A stretch of DNA of 64,000 nt from Mnemiopsis leidyi. Taxonomy: Eukaryota; Ctenophora; Tentaculata; Lobata; Bolinopsidae. The DNA lies in assembly GCA_000226015.1 (NCBI GenBank), contig JH152873.1, positions 64,631-128,630 on the forward strand, in the 5' to 3' direction. Under the pieces are notes generated by a model, which saw only the letters and a list, made by a program, of their open reading frames with translations, was not told the origin of the DNA and searched no databases. A program made the translations under genes and the position numbers. The first letter of the stretch is position 1. Each line of letters starts with the position of its first letter. Positions 56,003-64,000 of the stretch are shown here, piece by piece.

Positions 56003-59000
56003 TTATCTGCATAGATTTAAATGTACATCAAATACCAACAAAACGCTTATAAAACATATGAAAATAATAAGATGGCTGGGGGATGTCCTGAATTGATTAT
56101 TCTGCCTGAAAATCCCTGCTCTAGAAGTCCCGTTAACAGTCGAGTTACTAGTAGAATTGTCTGTCGAGTTAGCCACGACAACGATACCCCTATACCGACA
56201 TTCCAGATCATTCCAGTCGAGGCTACCCACCCAACCGATATTTTCAGTGCACTTTACTATCGCACTTTTTTTCAGGTTCCCGTTACACAATACCGTTACT
56301 GAAAACCCTAAGAGAGTTCCTGTTAAACGCTGGGAGTGGGTTTAATTCCCCTAATAGAACAATTTATGATTTAAGAAGAATACAGCGATGAACTACTATG
56401 GATACTAGACTGACTTAGCGTGTCCCATAGATACCCCTGCTTATTTCATACTTACCGATTGAATAAGATACCTCTGCTTATATCATACTTACCGATTGAA
56501 TAAGGAGGATCCTTTACTGATGTTATCTGCGGTTCTGGATCGAATACATGTGCTGAGTCCCCTTCTTTGATAGGAGTTAACTTCGGGTAATCGCAACCAG
56601 CTAGTAATGATATTTGCCTTAATATAACTATCTATTGATAATTCTCCGCTGAAAACAGTTGGCAGAAATGATAATACAAGCGAAAAGCTTTTACCTACGC
56701 AGTGGATGGGGATCCTGTCATATCCACCCTCATTGCACCTGACCCAAGGGGAGCCTTTATCTTGATACAGTTCCGTATAGCCGGCATTGCACTTGAACCG
56801 TATCAGTTCCATGGGTTGAGGGTAGACCGGAGCTCTATCCGCCTCTGCCTGAAGAAGATATGCTCTAGGATCCGAGATGTTGCCATATACAGCTGTGTAC
56901 GAATCTGTAGGTGCTTTAGGACAGCCCCCTGAGGAAAAGTATTCAAATAGAGTACAGGATTCAAGTATTGAAGCAAGACTCTAACTTTTAAAAAAGTTAT
57001 GCTGTGCTAAGTCGCAACTTCACTGCCGGATTTAGCTTATACTGAATATTATATTTGCTGCATCTTTAGGAAAAAACCTCCATCCAACCTGATGCCACGA
57101 ACTTAAAATCGAATAAAAAAATATAACTAACGGTCACACCAGGACGTCCTATTGAGAAAGAGACTCGGGGCCAGAGTTCCATATTTACACGCAACTGTTA
57201 TTGCCGAGTCAAAAAATATGGCTGAAGCGTATACTCCATTTATTTTGTATATGTCATTAATGAAGGTATATCCTGGTTCCTTGCACATCACCTGTAGGAA
57301 TTTAACATCAATCAATCAAGCAGATATAGTGATAAAAGAATTCATCATAAATTAACGAGAAATGCTGTTCCTGACAGTCGTTTTACCAGCATCATAGGTA
57401 AATGCTTAAATTTTATTCTAGACACCGTGTCACCGTAAGATGTGTGTCGATATCTGAGTGTAAATTTAAACTTTCACATCGCAACATACCCTACACAAAG
57501 AGCCTCATGAGAGCACGTGCGTGCCTAAACAATTAACCTATTGTAGCTGGAGCAGAACAATAAGTAAGAGGAACTGGAAGAACATTAAGATGCTGGCCAG
57601 TTTTGAAAATTTTAAATTGATATTGTCAGCTTGTAAACTTACAGTTTCTTGTCCATCTACGGCGTTCTCAGGGACAGTTTCAAGGGACAGGTTCTAGGGA
57701 TAGTTTCTACTTATCTGAAAACAGCTAACAGTTTCTAGGGACAGTTTCTAGGGACAGTTTAGACTTGCTAGGGAGTTTCTAGGGACAGTTTCTAGGGACA
57801 GTTTATGGGGACAGTTTCTAGCGAACATTTCCAGCGACTCTTATAACTGAAACGCAAGAGCATACCACCATTTTTAAAAAGCTTAAAATACTCCTAAAAT
57901 TACCGCATCAATTTGTCAGCATAAAGATATTTTCTGAAACATTAACACCAAATAGATAATTTAGGAAAATAGGATTTAGATTAACTTGATTGGGCTGATG
58001 GTCGATTGTGATATGACTAAAAAGCTCACATCTCACTTATTGAAACATTTTTAAGTAATATGATTTTTAAAAAGCTATATTCTAACCCCTACGGCCTACT
58101 CCCTAGGTTATAGCATGATAAAAAACTGTTTACTGTTTTTTATTGGAGTGGGCATCTCGATAAGTGACAAGTCCATCAATGTAAACGACTCGATTTTAAA
58201 CCTTATGAACCAAGATAATCTTAAAACGGTTAAGTTCTTTTCAAAGTTCCAAGTCTTAGGAGCCCAGGATGCTAACATTGACGAGAAAAAATCTGAAGAT
58301 TGTATATCAAAACTTGAAAGCTTAATGACGATGGATACTCTAGAGGGGATTGCCTTTATAGATTCTGCAGGAAAACCGGTGGCAGGAGTCACATCAGGTA
58401 ATTTGATTTGGATAGGAAGTTACGAAATGTGTATGACACTGAGGAACAAAACAAAAGAGAATTACCGAAATTGTAAAGTGACAGCTTCATTGTCCCTGGC
58501 CGGTGTTACACTTCCAAATGCCGTGAAATGGACAGGGTGTATACCTCCTCAGTGTTTGAATGGTAACCTTGAAGCAGCTTTGATTCGAATTGGGAGTTGG
58601 ATAACTGAAAAGAGTAATGGCAGTGTTTCTTTCGACAGTAAAAAGTGGTCCGTTCAGTGCTCGTATGACATAACACTTGATGCAGGAGCAAAAATTGGGA
58701 TCACAATTCTCTGTTTCCTAGGTATTCTTGTTGCAGGGGGCTCATCGTATCATGCGTTAAGACCATTAGTCCTCAGTTTCTTTGAAGAAGGTGATACAGA
58801 AAGGATAGAACTGCTTCAGCAAAGTGGGGGAGAGAATCGCCAAGATAAAGAAGATAAGGAACATAGTTTAGGAGTGGAGAAAGAAAATAAATATGGATCT
58901 TGTTATTTGGGGATAAAGATTCTCAGCTGTTTTGCTCTTCAACGCACAATCAGAGAACTTACATCAACAAAGACGAAACCAGATCAACTGCTGTGCTTGA

Positions 59001-61024
59001 ACGGGATGAGAGTGCTCAGTAAGAATTGGATAATACTTGCCCACATTCTTTTTTACATGTCCAACGAAGTATCTGATGTAAGCTACTTGAGCGTCCTTTT
59101 TAAACGGAGGTCCTTTGCAATGTTAGCGAACGGATATCCCTCAGTGGACTCCTTCTTTGTATTTAGTGGATTTATAGTGACTTTCGTCTTATTAAAGAAG
59201 CTACGAAGATATGGGATGTTCACCTGGGGAAAGTGGGCTGTGTTTTACCTACACAGATATATTCGACTTACGTCTCCGTACGCGGTGATGCTGCTCGTTA
59301 ATGGTTTCCTATATCGGCAGTGGGTGTATGGACCCCTTTCATTGGACATTAACAGAGCTTCAAGCCATGAGATGTGTAAGGAGTACTGGTACACCTATCT
59401 TCTTTACATCAACAACATAGTGCCATGGGTGCCGAAGCACCATACATCTTGCTTTGGCGGTAGTTGGTTTATGGCAAACATTATGCAATTCTTTATTATC
59501 TGCCCTATCTTTGTGGTTTTGCTCTTCAGAAAGCCACTATTGGGCGTTTCCGTCATTATTGGTATCGTCTCAGCTTCTTCGGTAGGAGCAGCTTCAATCA
59601 CAGCTTACCTAAATCTAGGTCCAACCATGTTACTCGGCACCCCGCTTAATTACATTCTGCTATATCGTGTACCTTGGATAAGAGTAATAGCGTTTCTGAT
59701 CGGTGTCTTGGGAGGCTGGTTTTATTGGATCGCCGGAGACAAACTTGTGCAAAACGTTCAGACCCTAAAAACTTGGAAGAAACTTCTGCTAGCTGCTCCA
59801 ATATGGTTGTGTGCTGTTACAATACAATACGCAGTTGTATTCGGCCTCCACGAGGAGTTGCTGAGCGCAATCGAAGAAGGCAAGGATCCCACCGTAAGAG
59901 CAGCAAGTGAGGCAGTTAGTGTTGTCTACCAGCTCTTGTCTCGGGTAGCCTGGTCAGTAAGTCTGATCACCCAAATACTGCTCTGCCAATGTGGACTCGG
60001 AGGTTTCATCAATGCAATTCTGAGCTGGAAGGGATGGCTTGTCATGTCCAGACTCACTTACTCAGTTTACCTGGTCCATGTTGGCCTACTCGGAGTGTAC
60101 ATGGCTCAGATGAAGCATCCTTTTTATCTTGAGCCAGACTTTGAATTCGTAATGTTCTATTTTGGCTTCACTGTTATGTCGTATTTGATGGCGGCTGTTT
60201 TATATCTTTGTGTTGAGCAACCTATCGCATTTCTAGAATGCCTGATCTACCAGACAGATCAATGATGGGATTTGGACGATCGAGGAACAATGAAATTACT
60301 GAATTAGGCTTTAATTCTTACTATATCATTCTGATAGGTAAATTTGAAAAGAAATATAATGGGTTCTAACGTGAAAGATACAAACAGTTTAAACAAAAAA
60401 ATCTGTCTTTTGAATAAAGTGTATTGTATTTGTATCTCACTTTTAAATCTTACTTTATCGCATAAGGTAGAACCCATAATATCATAATTTCTTTTTAAAT
60501 TCCAGATTACCGAATATAGATAGTTGGATATAGGATAGTACGATTGCAGCGATGACAAATGAACTCTGGAAGTCAATATTATGTATTACCGAATAAAGCG
60601 CATGTTTGTATTTTATTGCCTAGGAAAATAAAAAAGACAAACAATAACTATTCTACTAGTGACCTGAAAGTCGTTTGAACCTCACTGTTTTCTCACGGTT
60701 TAAAACTTACCACAACAGAATATGAGTGTTTGACAAAGTTGTTTCTGGGAGATGGGGCTACAACAAGTTCATCCTCCCATCCCAGTGGAATAGCACAAGG
60801 AGGATATTGGGGTCGTTCGAACACAGTTGCCGTATCAATCACTCCTGATTGAAATAACGTTTAGAACTGATGATTTGCTACGTCCTGAACCTAGAAGGGG
60901 AAACATGTAAGGTTTCCAGAATGAAGAAGTAGGTGCGGTGGACATAAAATCAAGTGGTTCAATTAAAAGTTAATCATAAAAAAGTTCTAGTCTTACCAAA
61001 TATTGCCAAAACCAAAATCAGCAT
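56003..61024 (-). CDS. CCP-like surface protein, paralogue F, with a gene nested in its intron
   Basis: Six exons: 60997-61024, 60711-60844, 57132-57291, 56695-56928, 56493-56600 and 56003-56319. They give 326 residues with exact phase fit. A signal peptide exon (MLILVLAIF) is followed by CAIPLGWED, CKEPGYTFIN, TSWCDRGCPKAP, KCNAGYTELY, AGCDYPKL, NIGWVGSLDW, an Asn/Ser/Thr-rich stalk (NSTDNSTSNSTVNGT) and a C-terminal hydrophobic stretch. Intron 2 is about 3.4 kb and contains the complete plus-strand acyltransferase gene. Joining exon 2 to exon 3 gives HSYSVV/VMCKEPGYTF, which aligns with NGETITVLCRTSGYTF of paralogue E, so the long intron is well supported. Divergent with paralogue G. Confidence 0.83.
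56429..56504 (-). repeat. 38-bp tandem duplication of a 5' splice site
   Basis: Two 38-bp copies (56429-56466, 56467-56504) each contain ACTTACCGATTGAATA, that is, the GTAAGT donor of paralogue F exon 5 plus the last 10 nt of the exon. Use of the distal copy would lengthen the exon by 38 nt and shift the frame. Confidence 0.85.
57643..57693 (-). pseudogene. relic or optional 51-nt cassette exon of paralogue F
   Basis: On the minus strand an AG is followed by 17 open codons and a GTAAGT donor, phase 0 at both ends. The product (LETVPENAVDGQET) resembles the end of the first module in paralogue E (IPRDNTVENGETIT). It could be a decayed duplicate of exon 2 or a cassette. Its 5' side merges into a minisatellite. 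Confidence 0.45.
57670..57835. repeat. minisatellite of 13-14-bp GTTTCTAGGGACA units
   Basis: About ten imperfect units. The reverse-complement unit (GAAACTGTCCC) is contained in the adjacent relic exon of paralogue F, so the array probably grew from exon sequence. Confidence 0.8.
58115..60265 (+). CDS. NRF-6-like membrane acyltransferase, intronless, nested
   Basis: A single 716-residue frame. A signal peptide (KNCLLFFIGVGIS) leads into an extracellular NRF domain (about residues 25-190) with spaced Cys such as CIPPQCLNG. One membrane helix follows near 195-215, then a Lys/Glu-rich loop, and an acyltransferase-3 domain with about ten helices from residue 290. Family marks include CLNGMRVLSKNWIILAH, YPSVDSFFVFSGF, SWFMANIMQFF near 450, SRLTYSVYLVH near 645 and a C-terminal EQP. 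The family is named for nose-resistant-to-fluoxetine genes in nematodes; its members are thought to act in lipid handling. An acceptor (CTACTCCCTAG) lies 8 nt before the ATG. It lies wholly inside intron 2 of CCP paralogue F, on the opposite strand. Confidence 0.93.
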   Translation: MIKNCLLFFIGVGISISDKSINVNDSILNLMNQDNLKTVKFFSKFQVLGAQDANIDEKKSEDCISKLESLMTMDTLEGIAFIDSAGKPVAGVTSGNLIWIGSYEMCMTLRNKTKENYRNCKVTASLSLAGVTLPNAVKWTGCIPPQCLNGNLEAALIRIGSWITEKSNGSVSFDSKKWSVQCSYDITLDAGAKIGITILCFLGILVAGGSSYHALRPLVLSFFEEGDTERIELLQQSGGENRQDKEDKEHSLGVEKENKYGSCYLGIKILSCFALQRTIRELTSTKTKPDQLLCLNGMRVLSKNWIILAHILFYMSNEVSDVSYLSVLFKRRSFAMLANGYPSVDSFFVFSGFIVTFVLLKKLRRYGMFTWGKWAVFYLHRYIRLTSPYAVMLLVNGFLYRQWVYGPLSLDINRASSHEMCKEYWYTYLLYINNIVPWVPKHHTSCFGGSWFMANIMQFFIICPIFVVLLFRKPLLGVSVIIGIVSASSVGAASITAYLNLGPTMLLGTPLNYILLYRVPWIRVIAFLIGVLGGWFYWIAGDKLVQNVQTLKTWKKLLLAAPIWLCAVTIQYAVVFGLHEELLSAIEEGKDPTVRAASEAVSVVYQLLSRVAWSVSLITQILLCQCGLGGFINAILSWKGWLVMSRLTYSVYLVHVGLLGVYMAQMKHPFYLEPDFEFVMFYFGFTVMSYLMAAVLYLCVEQPIAFLECLIYQTDQ

Positions 61025-61198
61025 TTTAACATGTTAGAAGACTCTGTTGACAGCAGTACAAAACCGGATGTAAAAGAACTTAATGAGCAAACAAACGAGT
61101 GTAAGAAGTACAAAATATACCCCACTCAGCTAACTAGGTAGGAAATCTTTTACCAGTAGTCTTCTCTTGCAATACACATTCTACATCTTTCATGTTTG
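61025..61198. promoter_or_regulatory. 174-bp divergent start region of CCP paralogues F and G
   Basis: The ATG of F (minus, 61024) and the ATG of G (plus, 61199) are only 174 bp apart and point away from each other. The interval contains a TATA-like ATATACC near 61115 and an AG acceptor (TTTTACCAG, about 44 nt before the G start). Shared regulation is inferred from layout only. Confidence 0.5.
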
Positions 61199-63410
61199 AT
61201 GTCATCGCACCGTTTTCTTTTGTCTTTAATCTTGGTTTTTACTTTGAGCATCTTATCCAGCGAAATACTTGGTAAGTTAAAGCAGTTACATTTTTCAAGG
61301 GATTTTTCGGCTAGAAATCGTGCTAAAATTTTGGAGTGAATTTCTCACGACTAGTAAGAGTTGAGATAAATCTTCATGAATCATGATTCAAGTCGAACCT
61401 AAGTTGACAGTTGAAACTACTAGCTTAAGTTCATTTATTGCTTTATTGGAATTCTTGTTTCTGTCAACGATCAACAATCTTATAAACTTATAAGGCTACT
61501 CAAGAGAGTAAGTAGTTGCAACTTGTCGTATATGTGACGTCAAAACTTCCTTCTTATTTTTCTTGGGAATTATTGAATAGGCAGCTAACTGAAAACTTGA
61601 TAACTGCAGATGATCTTAAGACTTCCAGGCAAACCAACTATAAAAGTTGCAGGTAATTGTTACAACGAGAAACTTGTCGAGAGCAGGGCTCAAATTCAAC
61701 AACTAGCTGCTGGAGCTGTCTCAGATGTCCCCGTTAAGTTATCCGAAGGGGAGAGCATCACTGTTATATGTAAGAACATCAGACATGTCTTTGTGAACCA
61801 GATACGCAAGATGGCTGGCGTGTAAGTACACACAAAGTTCACAGCAATGTCTGCTTTACACAGCTACTAGAATGGTCGGATAACAACCTTTCTTCTCATT
61901 GATTTTACAAGCTGTACGTTCTGTCGTACTGATCATTATAAGACCTGTCTACATGAACATTCGATTCATGGGATCATTATGGACGTGACTTGTAACAATG
62001 TTGTTGCATGCACGACATGTGTTCATCAGTAACCTGATATTCAGGAATACCGAGATGATAGACGAGCTGACAACCGAGAACAACAATTCCTTACACTTGC
62101 AAAAAGGAGAAGTTGTTGTAAAATGTGCAGGAGGGGCAATAGAACCTGATATATTTACTGACATCTCAACATGGTGTGCAGGTACAATTCCCTACCTAAC
62201 TGAAGAGTTTCCTCTCAAAATAATCCATGGGTCCACATGATAAATACGAAATTAAGTCATGCCAATAGCTTTTAGGTTATCGCGTAACACCCGTGAAATT
62301 ATCAGAGGGTTGCAGTCCCATACCAGAAAACATGGCGACTTTCCACAAGGTTACCTATCCGGAGAACTCTATTTCGATCTCTCCCACCACTCCTCCTGTC
62401 CTTAAAGACGTTAAAGGTTACATCGCTGGTAATTAAACTTATCTGTTACACTGTTACAGAATATTTCTGAAAAAACATGCTAAGTTTTAACAAGTAATTT
62501 ATACACTCCCAAGCATTTTGTCTAAAAAGAACAATGTGTTGTCCACAGTGGGTTGCAGAGAGGGTTACACTCCCGCCGTACTGCAAGCAGGGTCTCTAGA
62601 TACCCGCTGTTTGGATGACGGTTACGACCCTCCCATCGACAACCTCGTTACTTGTGTCTGTAAGAAAACTCTTCATTTATTGCATTGGTTCTTATGTACT
62701 AGTACACTAGTTTTGAATCATGAAAATTTTCCGCCCGTTGCACTACGCACATCTAAAGCACATCTAAAGCGTATTACGAACGGAATAAGTAAAAGAACTT
62801 CCCTAACTATTCCAGCTAGTAGCTACAGGTGTTATCTTGAGTTTAACAACCGTCACTCTAGCCGGCTGCAAAGACATAACGAAGACGTTCTTGAACGGGG
62901 AGCTGGAAGCAGTTCCAGAGTCGAGTGAGGTTGAGGGAGCGCCTCCCTTCAACGTGGGAGCCGTTATTTCTGTGTCTTGTCGAGACGGGTTTTACAATCC
63001 CGTGAGTACTTTCACGTCGTCAGTATTCAGCAAACCGCCGTGTAGTTATGCTTGTTTCACCAATATTTACAAAACCCTTACAAATTGAGATTGATTGGAA
63101 TTTACAATCTAACATTGGTCATTTTCGCTAGACCCTCTCTGGCTAGTTTAAAATGAACATTTCTTACTCAACAATCCAGTAAGACCAAAGGTTTCAGCAG
63201 CCAATGATATTAATAAAAGTGAAAACGTGTGAGCGAACTATGACCGTAACTTTTCAGGGGTCCATATATGTCATCTGTACATCGGATCAGGAGTGGTCTC
63301 CAGCTCTGCCAATATGCTCCCCAGATTCTACCAGATCGCACGGCGATTTTGTATCTAGATCAGCACCATATCTTTGGATTCTGATATCATTTTATTTTCT
63401 GATGAGATGA
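61199..63410 (+). CDS. CCP-like surface protein, paralogue G
   Basis: Seven exons: 61199-61271, 61629-61821, 62030-62181, 62276-62428, 62549-62659, 62862-63001 and 63258-63410. They give 324 residues with exact phase fit. The layout matches paralogues C-F: signal peptide (FLLSLILVFTLSIL), a first module with VICKNIRHVFVN, VKCAGGAIEPD, STWCAGYRV, EGCSPIPEN, GCREGYTPAV, SGCKDITK, SCRDGFYNP, an EWSPALPIC end of the last module and a C-terminal hydrophobic stretch (YLWILISFYFLMR) fit for GPI attachment. It is the only cluster member on the plus strand. An AATAAA lies about 140 bp after the stop (near 63550). Confidence 0.87.
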
Positions 63411-64000
63411 TCAAAAATTTTTATAACTGGCAAATTTTTCGATTCACATTTTAACTTATAATCTTGAACATTTTAACTTTAACAGACGATTATATAGTAA
63501 CCAGACATTAATATAGTTGACAGATAGAAGCCTCTAGAAGCAACCTGTCAAATAAAACAGGTGGTCATTCATAAAAATTATTTTCAATGACCTACATCAT
63601 CATCACACTTTAAATAGTGGGAAAATCAGCTGCAAAATCCTAATTCACCCACAAATGGTATTATTTCGAAAGGCGTAACCATCTCCAAAGAAGACATCCA
63701 ATACGTTGGACGTTTTAAATTACTTTTCTAAGTTTTAACAATATTTTTACCTCTTTAATTTGAAATACTTTGCAAACTTGGTATTTAATAAACTGCACTA
63801 ATACAGCAATTGATAATGTCAAACCCCAAATCACCATAAGGATTGGATTGACAACCAGCTCAATATGTCTAAACAACTCATGCCTCTAATCTTCAACAGC
63901 TTCATCGCCCTTCTCCTTATCACAAGTAGTCAAATTCTTATAATTTTGTATAATTTTGCACTAAATTAGCATCTAAAGGAAATTATCGAAGCATTTCAAT
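63411..64000. other. 3' flank of paralogue G
   Basis: AT-rich sequence, with AATAAA-like signals near 63551 and 63788. No further gene recognised before the window ends. Confidence 0.4.

Overview
Organism. The window is AT-rich metazoan DNA with short GT-AG introns, animal gene families (an ADAM10-type sheddase, rhodopsin-class GPCRs, SVOP/SV2-like transporters, sushi/CCP-like surface proteins, an NRF-6-type acyltransferase) and non-LTR and Penelope-like retroelements. Almost every gene whose start can be placed has a 3' splice acceptor 1 to 60 nt upstream of its ATG, with no first exon in view. This pattern suggests spliced-leader trans-splicing. Together with the gene set it points to an invertebrate, perhaps a non-bilaterian such as a hydrozoan or ctenophore. 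The species is not determined.

Layout. 1-340 is a 30-bp minisatellite. 2271-6917 (+) holds the 3' part of an ADAM10-like gene, found by reading short exons, with tandem arrays at two of its splice sites. 7.5-13.9 kb holds no recognisable gene. Three small plus-strand exons at 13964-20550 may be the N-terminus of an SLC17-like transporter. 21509-27898 (+) carries two tandem class A GPCR genes. 29954-31876 (-) is an intronless GPCR with a long Ser/Thr-rich ectodomain. 33.0-38.95 kb is a transposon graveyard: three LINE fragments, a nested non-autonomous DNA element with a visible target-site duplication, and an 11-N assembly gap flanked by duplicated sequence. 42054-49093 (+) is a tandem pair of SVOP/SV2-like transporters separated by a broken Penelope-like fragment.

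The densest region is 49.2-63.4 kb. It holds five paralogous genes for secreted or membrane-anchored CCP-like proteins, four on the minus strand and one divergent on the plus strand. A complete single-exon NRF-6-like acyltransferase gene sits on the opposite strand inside the long second intron of one of them. The four minus-strand genes are packed 265-296 bp apart, which fits operon-like expression if trans-splicing operates here. The summed exon lengths of the two SVOP genes, both GPCR genes with introns and four of the five CCP-like genes are exact multiples of three. For gene D my sum is one base short, which I put down to a counting error in its last exon.

Theme. In several genes the local tandem repeats sit on exon-intron boundaries and copy splice sites: six 3' splice sites before the ADAM10 transmembrane exon, a doubled 5' splice site in a CCP gene, a minisatellite abutting a GPCR acceptor, and a duplicated stop-codon segment. 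The CCP-like cluster and these splice-site arrays are the best candidates for something new.
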